Below, in pieces: positions 32,350 through 41,646 of a stretch of 64,000 nt of DNA (position 1 is the first letter of the stretch; every line of letters begins with the position of its first letter). The position numbers were made by a program, and so were the translations under genes. The stretch spans positions 62,001 through 126,000 of the forward strand of contig CAICTM010000059.1 of NCBI GenBank assembly GCA_903772945.1, given 5' to 3'. The stretch is from Seminavis robusta. Taxonomy: Eukaryota > Bacillariophyta > Bacillariophyceae > Naviculales > Naviculaceae. The notes below the pieces were generated by a model. The model was not told where the DNA came from. It made no database searches and saw only the letters and a program-made list of their open reading frames with translations.

Positions 32350-34185
32350 ATGTCGGACAACTTTGACAGAGCATCCTACTACAAGGCAGTGGGAGAATGG
32401 AGCGGTCGTTTAATCTTTTCGCGGGACTCTCGACTAGCAGGCGGCGCTGTTCAGATGGAAGTTCACAATGCGCCGGAAGCTCATAGTGGTCTGATTGGCA
32501 GTCAAGTAGAGCTGGGGTGGGATTTGGACATTGAGGATGGAGGAGAGTTGCAAGCCTATGTGGACTTTTTGACTACGGACGTTGCTTTCGGAGAAGAAGC
32601 AACGGTCAGTTCCAGTAAGGGTCGTGTTCATCCGACTCGACTCGATGGACTCACACATGTCGGGCCTCTCGAGTCTTTGGCAGCTGCGCGACCCTCCAAT
32701 TCCATCCACGTTGTCCTGGACACCGTGGAAGGTCAGGTCAAGGTCATTGATCACAAGATCAGGATCTCCAAGCCGCCCATTCAAATACGAGGAAAGAAAA
32801 AATGCCTTGCCAAGTTCCTGGGACCAAGCTCTCGGCAAGGAGACCTCGCGTGTACACTCTGCGAAATTCAGCACTACAATCCCGAAACGGCGCTCTTTGA
32901 CGGTCCCATTCAAGTCGTACAAATCCCGCACTTTCCCAAAACCAGCAGAGGCTTGTATGTATCCACTTGCGACCAAATCGAATCCTCGCCCGTCAATCCT
33001 TGGGGTTGGTATCTCTACGGGCACTTTGATGACGAGGCCGACAGTAAGCCATTCGTCGTCGAAGCCTGGGAACCTCGTCGCGCACTCATCGTGGGTAACT
33101 TGACTGAAACGGTCACAGGAGGCTTGGATGCGACAGTCGACGCCATCAAGAACAAAATATGGAAGGGCGCACGATACAACAAAGGCACTGTGGACACATA
33201 CCTACTGGATCCCACAGACAACGCGGCAACAACAACATCCATCGAAGAAGACTGGAAGGAACGAGACCGGTTCTTGGTCATTCATCTATTTGGAGGCATT
33301 GGCGGTGATATAGTCAATGAAGAAAACTTTGTGGGCCTTATTCCAGGACATTTTGCCTTCGGCAATGCCACCATTGTGCGAGACACGGCCTTTACCAATG
33401 AATTGCAATTCCAAATTGTACATAGGCAAATCTACGCACACAACAATGGAGCAATCATTTCAGGGCCGAACATGTGGTCTAGTTACTGTGGAGATCTGGA
33501 ACGGGGATGGCTGGGGACACGGCCCATTAGTGATATCGTCGTAAAAATGGAGTTACTCAGCAACTTGTATTCGTTCGACGACATTGGCAATATCACAATC
33601 TGCCCCCTGGATGAAATGATTCGAGAGTTGAATGAAATGGGAGCCCGCTATCGGACTGGAGATGGCGATGGAAGCGCGTTGGTTAGTACGGCACATTCCT
33701 GTGTTCAGGACTCCAGTCAAGCTCTCTTTGCCGCACTCCAAGAAACGTACCGCAAGCTACAGGGAAATCCCAAGATTCAACAGTGGATCCAGGCCAATCC
33801 GAGTCACCCACAAGCGAAGGATCTTGCCAAACTCAGCTTACTTCACCAGAACTTGGACGACTACTTGACTCCTCTCGGGGTTCGCAAGGATTGGTTGGAA
33901 ACTGCAAAGGGGTTGCGAGGGACAGAACCAGTCAATACGCCATTGCTGTCATTGATCGAAACCATTCGCACGTGGAGGACTGTAGTCCCTCGAAGAGCCC
34001 ACGACAGACTAGCCGAAATCTTCCTGCAGCATGGAGCCAAGCTATGGTTCATACGGACCAATCAAGTAGGAGGCAGTGACTCGCACATCATCCCTTTGGC
34101 ACCGGCACGAGCCTTTGACTTTCACGACAACCAACGCGATCCAGACAGAGATGGCGTACCAGATCCTTGCTTTTTTTGCAAGTAG
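32350..34185 (+). CDS. Conserved-looking 611-residue protein, probably of cyanobacterial/plastid-lineage type
   Basis: A single exon; the ATG at 32350 has a CCACC context. It has no signal peptide and no clear membrane helix. Distinct stretches are NPWGWYLYGHFDDE, VEAWEPRRALIV, FLVIHLFGGIGGD, IPGHFAFGNATIVRD, RQIYAHNNGAIISGP, GDLERGWLGTRPISDIVVKM, RYRTGDGDGSALVSTAHSCV and LWFIRTNQVGGSDSHI. From memory these resemble the long non-protease part of cyanobacterial proteins annotated as Abi/CPBP-type, without the CPBP membrane protease itself. I cannot verify that here. The C-terminus DNQRDPDRDGVPDPC looks like a calcium-binding Asp-rich loop. The function is unknown. Confidence 0.75.
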   Translation: MSDNFDRASYYKAVGEWSGRLIFSRDSRLAGGAVQMEVHNAPEAHSGLIGSQVELGWDLDIEDGGELQAYVDFLTTDVAFGEEATVSSSKGRVHPTRLDGLTHVGPLESLAAARPSNSIHVVLDTVEGQVKVIDHKIRISKPPIQIRGKKKCLAKFLGPSSRQGDLACTLCEIQHYNPETALFDGPIQVVQIPHFPKTSRGLYVSTCDQIESSPVNPWGWYLYGHFDDEADSKPFVVEAWEPRRALIVGNLTETVTGGLDATVDAIKNKIWKGARYNKGTVDTYLLDPTDNAATTTSIEEDWKERDRFLVIHLFGGIGGDIVNEENFVGLIPGHFAFGNATIVRDTAFTNELQFQIVHRQIYAHNNGAIISGPNMWSSYCGDLERGWLGTRPISDIVVKMELLSNLYSFDDIGNITICPLDEMIRELNEMGARYRTGDGDGSALVSTAHSCVQDSSQALFAALQETYRKLQGNPKIQQWIQANPSHPQAKDLAKLSLLHQNLDDYLTPLGVRKDWLETAKGLRGTEPVNTPLLSLIETIRTWRTVVPRRAHDRLAEIFLQHGAKLWFIRTNQVGGSDSHIIPLAPARAFDFHDNQRDPDRDGVPDPCFFCK

Positions 34186-35444
34186 CTACTTCGTTGTGGG
34201 GCTCACAGCGGAGACTCCTTGTTCGATGAATTTGTTTTCATGCTTTTACCTGAGCCAACTTCACTACAGGTAACTTAGTCACACGTCCTGTTTGCAACGA
34301 ATATAATGTAAGGCACTTGTTGTGCATCCAATGGCATGAACACCCAATTTCGTTTGTGCTCAGCTCTTCTCATCATCCCGTAGGCCTAGTGCATGGTTAT
34401 CCGTTGCAATTGTCCTCGTCTCCTCCAGCTGGCTACAATGTACGAGTAGCTAGCTAGTTGATGGGCGTGTCACTCTATTCTAGCCACTCGAACTCTTGGA
34501 GCGAGGCTGGGGTGGCCGGGGCTTTGGGAAGGAGACACCTCTTCACCTGCTTTATCACTCATGGTTTGACAGTTAGTTGATCAGGCTTGGATCTTTGGAT
34601 CAGATCTTTGGCAGGCTGACGTCACTCTCATTTTTCTTGGTTGGGAGCTTCGACTGTCTCTCATCACTCGTCATGCACGGTCTTTACGTCATGGAAGCGA
34701 TGAAAGTGATGTTGTTCTATTCTGCTGATATCTCTTGCTCTTCGCCGACGGCTTCGTACAATGCAGCTGCAAGGCCAAACAATATCCATTGGCGGTGTCA
34801 TGCTGTCATGCTCTACCAGGTACCGTAACGTATGTGTACATCCACACATCCAGCCACCTCCCAAAAAAAGCTGAGAGGAAGCAGCAATGCCGACGAGCAA
34901 AAGAGACGAAGAGAACCAGCCATCCATCCACCACCAACCACATCCTTCAAACATCTTGCCGATCATGCCTCACTTACCTTTTTGACTTTCCTTAAGGCTT
35001 GAAGACGAGAAACATCTCCTCTACTGACAAGCAAAGCAGAACTTTCCTTCACAAATTCAGGTACGCAGCCACTTCGTCAGTGCTTCGGTGATGTCGGGGG
35101 CGAACTTTGCTTGCTTGGCCTATCTAAGCAATCGTTGCTGCAGGTAGTAGCTACCGTAGCAGGCAGCTACCTGAGCGGTGATGGTTTCGGAAGTAGCTCT
35201 TGACGTTGCAGCCAGAGCAATGAAGACCTGTCAGGTTCATTTTTTACCTGCAAGAAAGTTGCAAAGCACAAAAGTACTAAGCTGACGAGAGTTTAGCTAC
35301 TAGTAGCTATTTAATAGCTTGCTTGCTTGCAAAGGATCTGGAAGTTTTGCAAGGCTGCTGAAAGCAACTTATTCGATCCCTCTTCAAGCAACACAAGTGG
35401 CCTCATCAGATCTGTATTCGGTTTATTGAGCACCACTCTGCTCC
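34186..35444. other. Intergenic region
   Basis: About 1.26 kb with no supported gene. It has TAGCTAG words near 34445-34458 and 35140-35165 and an ACTAGTAGCTA cluster near 35300. The last part probably holds the promoter of the amidase gene. Confidence 0.5.
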
Positions 35445-38050
35445 ATGAAGATTTCCTGCGAGATCTTACTCATCATCTTTGTGTGTTGTCTGATCAGGAG
35501 CGTTTCTTCAGTCAAGTGTGGCTTTTCAGAAGAACTGGCCAGCATTGGGCAGACATTTGACTTGGCGGACAGCAAGATCACCATTGTTGGTTTCGAGGCA
35601 TCTGTGACCTACGCATCCCTTCCTGCTGGTAAGCAAGGCTCATTCCTTCATTCTCAATTCCCAAACATATATCTGTTCGTGTGAGCCTCACCATTCCATT
35701 TCCAATTCCATTTCCATAACACGACCCACAGGATATACACCCTTTTTGACAGTTCTAGCTGCCAGCGAGGAACCCACGTTCTCTTCTGCGGAAGGCACCT
35801 TGACGATCTCGGCTGGTGGCAGCTGTGAAACACTGGGTGGTGCATTTCCACTGGAAGATAGTTTCGACGAGGAACCTGCCGCCGGAGACAAATCTGGTCC
35901 GTTGGAGGAACGCAAGGAATACGAAGACATTCAGGCTAGCGGGGCCTTTCAACTGAAACCTCGATCAACCATGATTCTTTCAACGTTTGTGTCATCGTGC
36001 TTCGTGCCCCGACCTTTCCGTGGCATCCTTCTTGCTGCATCCCTTTTGGCTTGCATCTCATCCGTGAATGGTGATGAAGAAGTTCCTGCTGCCGGTTGCA
36101 AGCCTTCATTGGAATTGCAAATCAGCTTGCCAATGGGGGCCGAGGTTGCCAGTTCCTTTGGCGAAACGGATCACTTTCTAGAAGCCACACTTGACACCGT
36201 GACTTGGGGATACTACGACCCCAATGCAACGGCCAAAGTCACCATGGAGTCGGGTGAGACCGTGACGGTTGAGGTCATCACTCACCACTCGGGCCATGAC
36301 TATGCCAAGATGATTCGAGGAGATCCAAATGTCGAAGAGATCTTTTACTGGGAAATGAACCAGACTTTGCTTGATAAACCCGAACCAAAGCTACCGGGAA
36401 GCGGTGTGCATCTCATCACTGGGCCCATTGAAGTCGTAGGAGCACAAGTCGGAGATGTTGTTCAGGTGGACATTCTAGAGTTGGATCCTCGCTACAACCC
36501 AGTCACTGGACGATGCTTTGGGACCAACAGCCAAAAGTTTGCCGGGTACCAGTTTCGGGCTGACGGAGGCACCAAACGCGATGGCACTCCATACGTGCGG
36601 ACTGGAGGTACAGAGGCAATAACCGTCTTTGAGTTTCTCGAGGACGAGGATGGCACCATGCTCTATGGCAAGCCAGTTTACATGTATCGCTTCCCCAACA
36701 TGACAGCACCCGATGGCTCCGAACGCACCTTTGACAACAATCCTGCTGTTATGGTCCCTCATGAATATGATCAAGGATACGACGGAGATCTCTTGTCGGA
36801 AGATCCCATCGAATACCCTCCAGGATTTGATGACACTGTTGTAAGTTTGAAGACGTCTTTACGGACGAGCTGTCAATAGCTTGCATCTCTGATTGCAATC
36901 CACACCATTTGCCATCGTCTTTTCTTGTGTACCGGTAGGTCACGGACGAGGGTGGCATTCTGTACCTGTCCCCCGATCCAGCTGGGTTGAACTGGAAGGT
37001 GCCCCTTCGTCCCCACTTGGGTGTCCTTGGAGTCATGCCCAATAATACGATCAACTACATTGATGAAGACGCCCCGGGTGGTGCCAATTCCATTCCACCG
37101 TCTCGATTTGGAGGCAACGTTGACGATTGGCGCATTGGCAAGGGTGGAACCATGTACTACACGGTGGAAGTGCCCGGAGCCATGATTGTCGTGGGCGATA
37201 CTCATGCTGCCCAAGGCGACTCCGAGTTGGCAGGGACTGCCATGGAAACTTCCATGACGGCGAAGCTACGTGTTACCCTGCACAAAAAGGACGAGCTCCC
37301 AGCTATGGTGCAGGGTTTGAACTTTCCCTTGTTGGAAACCTCAACTGAGTTCGTGATTCATGGATTTGCCTACAACAATTATCTGGATCAGGTGGAGGAT
37401 CCATCGAACGTTTTTGCGGAAGGTGCCTCGTTGGACTTGGCCATGGAAGATTGCTTCATTAAGACTCGTAACTGGTTGATGGACACGTATGGCTTGATCG
37501 AGGAGGAGACGATTGCTCTGATGGCGACAGCCGTGGATTTTGGTGTTACCCAAGTAGTGGACGGGAACTGGGTGAGTACTGATATATAGACGGTACAGTT
37601 GAATGCCACCACACCCCTACACTTGAATCTTAGCCAGCCACCACTCATTCAAGTTTGTATCTCACGATCGTTGCTTGCTTACTTGCTTGGTTGCTTGGAT
37701 TGGGCACTGTTCTCCTGGTCTATCTGTCCTCTCCTGCCTCCTCTTCTCTGTAGGGCGTTCATGCGGACATTGACAAGTGGGTGTTTGACGAATCGGACAC
37801 ACCATACGATTACAGCTGCACGACTTCCAAATCGGGGCGTCGAGGCCGTGGTCGAAAGTTGATGTCGGGGTCGAGCCGCCGTCGTGTGTTGGAGGATCAT
37901 GACATCTTGCTGAGTCCCGACCAATACGCGGATTCTCTGTATGACCGCGTGACTTCCCAATGCACTTCCTGTGAGACCCATTGGAACCGTCGCCACTTGG
38001 CAGACGCCTTGTTGAATGCGAAGATCAAGTTTGTCCAGCGCCGCATGTAG
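35445..38050 (+). CDS. Acetamidase/formamidase-family enzyme with an extra secreted N-terminal region, four exons
   Basis: Exons 35445-35628, 35732-36840, 36939-37571 and 37754-38050 give 740 residues. Residues 1-22 (MKISCEILLIIFVCCLIRSV) look like a signal peptide, followed by a ~150-residue region of unknown type (KCGFSEELASIGQ...). Near residue 175 a second signal-like hydrophobic stretch appears (MILSTFVSSCFV...GILLAASLLACISSVNG). The catalytic part follows, with LDTVTWGYYDP, THHSGHDYAKM, GPIEVVGAQVGDVVQVDILE, LRPHLGVLGVMP and VVGDTHAAQGDSELAGTAME. The last is the FmdA/AmdA signature GDxHAAQGDGE. These enzymes hydrolyse short amides to ammonia plus an acid, so nitrogen acquisition outside the cell or in the secretory pathway is plausible. 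A basic C-terminal extension (SGRRGRGRKLMSGSSRRR) follows. The protein could be two genes read as one, the second starting at the internal Met near 35971. Confidence 0.85.
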
Positions 38051-38795
38051 CAAGAATATCTCCACTTATCTTAATTAATGTTTATTGTGTAGCCGAAACA
38101 GCGAGTGCATAAATTGTCTTGTGTCCCGGTATCTAGCTAGCCACATCGATGTAGCTAGTTAGCTACTATCATAGCTAGCTAGTAGAGGTATCAAGGTTAG
38201 CGAGAGTGGCCTATTGGTGTGATATTGGACTGAGCATGAGGTCAAGTGCGCTGGCTTCCGAGATAATCTACCAACTCAAAACCCCCCTTTCGGTAAAGTG
38301 CGAGGTGTGACGAGCGCCAGCCAGACAACCAGAAAGCAGACCAGAAGACCCCAGCAAAAGGAGAACAGGGAATAGGGCATGCAGAGGACAAAGAAGACTT
38401 ATGCATAATGCACGTAGACTACCCCAGAGTGCAGTACTGTGAACCGTACAGAAACCTGCACGTGGATACCACGATACCACACAGAAACCTACACGGGACA
38501 ATATGTAGATAAAATTCATCATCCCAATGCCGTCCAAGGTCCCGCAAATGCAGGAAAACACATTACTAGCAACTAGCTAGTCGAGTACAGCACAAGGTCC
38601 CGGAGGCCGACGGCAACTATAATCTAGCTAGCGCTGATGCCACCGGTCACCACTCACCGGCACTCTGCCGTACAGTACAGCGTACCAGCAGTGTGTCAGC
38701 CTCATATTTCGATGGCTGACAAGAAATTCGAAGTATCTTTTAGAAGTCTTGTCCACTCGAGTATCCTTTCCGTACCGGTACCGTAGCTACACACC
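38051..38795. other. Intergenic region, amidase 3' flank and Hog gene promoter
   Basis: About 745 bp without a supported gene. CTAGCTAG words cluster at 38132-38185 and 38570-38630, and a CCGTACCGGTACCG palindrome sits within 30 bp of the next start codon. Confidence 0.5.
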
Positions 38796-40034
38796 ATGAA
38801 GATTGATTCATTCATCACCATTACTACGATGTTATTGATGGCCGCATCATGCAGTGCTTCTGTCTGCCTTACCATGACTGTTCCAGATGATACCTTGGGT
38901 CAATTTGGATCAACTACACCCCAAGCTGGGGCCACCGATGTAGTATGTGACGTAACCTGCGACTCTGCTACAGGGCTCTCAGTTTTAATGGAATCAAGTC
39001 CAGGTGCTGTTGAGGCTAGTACAACCAAGTGCGGAACCACCATTTCCCACACAACATCCGCAAGTGTCTTTATGATATATTCAGCCACCAACAACCAAAA
39101 CTTGGTCATCACGTGTTATTGCAACAATCTCAGCACTTCTGCTCCTTCTGCTGCTCCTGTTCCTTCTCCTCCCACTCCCACTCCTCCTATACCTTCCTCT
39201 TGTTTTTCCAAGGACGCCACTGTGGAACAACCCGGCCAAGTACCCACCAAGATGAGGGAACTCAGGATTCGAGACATGGTCTTGACGGCAAACAACCAGT
39301 ACCAACCAGTCTATGCCTTTGCCCACAATGATGCCACTACTGATACAGAATTCGTCCAAATCCACACCATGCGTGGCAAGAACCCATTGGAAGTCACTGG
39401 TCAACATTTGATCTATGTGCAGGGGAAGGATGCCCCAGTCACGGCCAACTCCATCAAAGTTGGTGATAGTCTCACCCGAGCTGATGGACTACCCACTGTT
39501 GTCACCAAAATTGGCGCTGTCCACCGCCATGGCATCTATGCTCCCCTGACTGAGGATGGCACTCTTGTGGTGGATGGCATTGCAACCTCCTGCTACGTTT
39601 CCCTCCAACCCAATGGCGATCCTCAAACCATGGAACTACAAGGCCTCTCTGTGTTGTCCATGTTCTCTCACCACCATATTGCACACATGCTCCTGACTGT
39701 GCCTCGTTTGGTTTGTATGGGTGGGATCAGCCCCCAATGGTGTCAGACATACAATAAGGACGGTGTGGCTGTTTTTGTGCAGATGGCGTTTGATTTGTCA
39801 GACTGGTTCCATGCCCAGCACTGTGTGGTCCAGTTGTTCCTTTTGGCAGTCTACTTGGTTGTCTTGTGCCCCCTCTATGCCTTTGAGCTCTTGTTTGGCG
39901 CCAAGCTGGGTGCTGCCATGGTTGTTGGTGGATTGGTCTTTGTGAGTTCTTTGGTCTGCAGAAATAATAATGCACAGCAGGATGTGGACTCATCAATGGA
40001 CCCATCAATGGACTTGAAGAAGAAAGAAGCTTGA
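38796..40034 (+). CDS. Secreted Hog (Hedgehog-type Hint) protein with short Cys-rich N-terminal domain and C-terminal membrane segments
   Basis: A single-exon 412-residue protein. Residues 1-22 are a signal peptide. Residues ~23-112 form a small domain with Cys pairs (VVCDVTCDS, TKCGTT, ITCYCNN), followed by a Pro-rich hinge (PVPSPPTPTPPIPSS). The Hog domain starts at Cys136 (SSCFSKDATVEQPGQ) and continues MRELRIRDMVLTANNQYQPV, the TxxH motif PLEVTGQHLIYV (Thr201, His204), HGIYAPLTEDGTLVVDGIAT and SCYVS (Cys266). After the Hint fold come HHHIAHMLLTVPRLVCMGG and a hydrophobic stretch (VVQLFLLAVYLVVLCPLYAF), parallel to the peroxidase-Hog protein. Autoprocessing would release the N-terminal domain, which is an inference. 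What the N-terminal domain binds is unknown. Confidence 0.87.
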   Translation: MKIDSFITITTMLLMAASCSASVCLTMTVPDDTLGQFGSTTPQAGATDVVCDVTCDSATGLSVLMESSPGAVEASTTKCGTTISHTTSASVFMIYSATNNQNLVITCYCNNLSTSAPSAAPVPSPPTPTPPIPSSCFSKDATVEQPGQVPTKMRELRIRDMVLTANNQYQPVYAFAHNDATTDTEFVQIHTMRGKNPLEVTGQHLIYVQGKDAPVTANSIKVGDSLTRADGLPTVVTKIGAVHRHGIYAPLTEDGTLVVDGIATSCYVSLQPNGDPQTMELQGLSVLSMFSHHHIAHMLLTVPRLVCMGGISPQWCQTYNKDGVAVFVQMAFDLSDWFHAQHCVVQLFLLAVYLVVLCPLYAFELLFGAKLGAAMVVGGLVFVSSLVCRNNNAQQDVDSSMDPSMDLKKKEA

Positions 40035-40185
40035 AAGCACCCCCCATGTTACAAACAATAAGTAAAAAGTATCAATGATGATTGAGTTGCTACTATTGTG
40101 TTGTTTGTATTATAACTACTTTGTAGTATTACTCTCCAATAGTACGGTACTGAGTGTGGTAAGCTGATTTGACTTGTGTTTTTAG

Positions 40186-40536
40186 TTAGATGGTGGAAGG
40201 GTAGAGCATGACACGAACTCTTCCTCCCATGGCTTGTGGAGGAAGATTACGAGTGAATCGGCATTGTACAACTCCGTTGGATCCATGAGGACGGCAGACC
40301 TTTCCCCATTGGACGCGGAATTCCTTCTTGGAAGTGGAGCCCTTGGGTCCCCTGGCCTTGGTGACAAAGGCAATTTTCTTTCCACAGTAGAATCGGGCAT
40401 CTTCCTTGTTGTCGACATTCTTGATTTTGACAAGAGAGACGTGTTGGTACTGATTCCGTTGACCACGCTTGTAGCCCAGTACGGCTCCGTCCACGTAGAG
40501 TTTAGGAGGGCGTTTGGTACTTTCGGACTTGGTCAT
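40186..40536 (-). CDS. RPL35A: 60S ribosomal protein eL33 (RPL35A)
   Basis: A 116-residue protein, start ATG 40536. It reads MTKSESTKRPPKLYVDGAVL, then YKRGQRNQYQHVSLVKIKNV, ARFYCGKKIAFVTKA, WGKVCRPHGSNGVVQCRF and a C-terminal RNLPPQAMGGRVRVMLYPS, the hallmark end of eL33/RPL35A (human 110 residues). It is a component of the large cytosolic ribosomal subunit. The ATG directly follows a splice acceptor, so the whole 5' UTR is separated from the coding region by an intron at 40650-40537. It is divergent with uS8 at 41254, implying a shared promoter. Confidence 0.95.
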   Translation of the reverse strand: MTKSESTKRPPKLYVDGAVLGYKRGQRNQYQHVSLVKIKNVDNKEDARFYCGKKIAFVTKARGPKGSTSKKEFRVQWGKVCRPHGSNGVVQCRFTRNLPPQAMGGRVRVMLYPSTI

Positions 40537-40650
40537 CTTGAAAACACAAAAAAAGAATAACAATAAGAAAATAGATGAGATACCCTTGGTTAAGGAAGCT
40601 CAAGTCAAGATAAGGAAGCTCAAGTTTGGTTAAGATCAGAGAGGACTTAC
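40537..40650 (-). other. 5'-leader intron of eL33
   Basis: Minus strand: donor CC|GTAAGTCC at 40650 and acceptor TTTTCAAG immediately before the ATG. A long pyrimidine run precedes the acceptor. Confidence 0.7.
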
Positions 40651-41115
40651 GGTAGGATACTAGCTTTTAATAGTAGACAAGAGATGGACAAGAGGGAAGA
40701 TGGCAACAACGGCTGTCAGTTCAATCAGTTGTTGATGATGATGAAGATGAAGATGTTGGTGGTGCTGTTGTTGTTGCGGCTGCTGCTCTGCTTGTCTCCG
40801 TCCAAGCAACTTCTGCAAGCGTTTGTTTTGTTTCAGCTGATAACCCAAAATTTTAGTAATCGGTAAGGGACTCTGATGACGTCATGTAGACTTCTACGTA
40901 CGTTCAGTAGGGCGCGTGGAAATCGCGCGAACACTTGCTGCCGACAGAGCCGCACAAGTTACTAGAAATTTCGTCTCCTTATCGTCAAGACAAGTCAAAC
41001 CAAGGCAGCAACAACTCCATCTTGATTCTTGATCATCCACAGGAGTGTTCAGATCAACTTCAGCTTCAGCTTCAGTCAAGTCTATCTATCAAGTCAATAC
41101 AGAAGTTAGTTCAAG
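40651..41115. promoter_or_regulatory. Bidirectional ribosomal-protein promoter with CRE-like site
   Basis: This 465-bp region lies between the leader introns of eL33 (-) and uS8 (+) and must contain both promoters and first exons. A perfect TGACGTCA palindrome (bZIP/CRE-type) sits at 40877-40884 near the middle, beside a GC-rich stretch with CGCGCGAAC. The eL33 side carries GATGATGATGAAGATGAAGATG and TGTTGTTG runs. Co-regulation of the two genes is inferred from the arrangement. Confidence 0.55.
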
Positions 41116-41253
41116 GTGAGTCTATCGATGGATGGATTGTTAAGATGAGATGAGATGGGTATATACCCTTTCATTAGTATTTTCATTAGTATTTCTTGTT
41201 AAGATGGGTATCTCACTTGTGTTTTCTTGTGTTTTCTTGTGTTTTTTGTGTAG
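41116..41253 (+). other. 5'-leader intron of uS8
   Basis: Donor CAAG|GTGAGTCT and acceptor TTTTTTGTGTAG directly before the ATG at 41254. The TTTTCTTGTG repeats form a strong polypyrimidine tract. The placement mirrors eL33 exactly. Confidence 0.7.
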
Positions 41254-41646
41254 ATGGTTCGCATGTCAGTACTCGCAGATTGCTTGAAGACGATCAGCAA
41301 CGCCGAGAAGCGTGGTCGTCGCCAAGTGTTGATTCGTCCTTCTTCCAAGGTGATTGTCAAGTTCTTGGTCTGTATGCAAGCACACGGATACATTGGAGAA
41401 TTCGAGATTGTCGACGATCATCGCTCCCAAAAGATCGTCGTTGAGCTCAATGGACGTCTCAACAAGTGCGGTGTCATCTCCCCAAGATTCGATTGTCCAT
41501 ATGACGAAATCGAAAAATGGATTGTCAATCTTCTGCCTTCTCGTCAATTCGGACATGTTGTCCTTACCACCACCTACGGAATCATGACCCATGAAGAAGC
41601 ACGTCGCAAAAAGACGGGAGGTAAAGTATTGGGGTTCTTCTACTAG
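41254..41646 (+). CDS. RPS15A: 40S ribosomal protein uS8 (RPS15A)
   Basis: 130 residues, identical in length to the usual eukaryotic RPS15A. It begins [20 protein letters not shown] and contains [53 protein letters not shown] and the C-terminal [20 protein letters not shown] followed by LGFFY. It is a component of the small cytosolic subunit. Divergent partner of eL33, with the intron boundary at the start codon. Confidence 0.97.
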   Translation: MVRMSVLADCLKTISNAEKRGRRQVLIRPSSKVIVKFLVCMQAHGYIGEFEIVDDHRSQKIVVELNGRLNKCGVISPRFDCPYDEIEKWIVNLLPSRQFGHVVLTTTYGIMTHEEARRKKTGGKVLGFFY

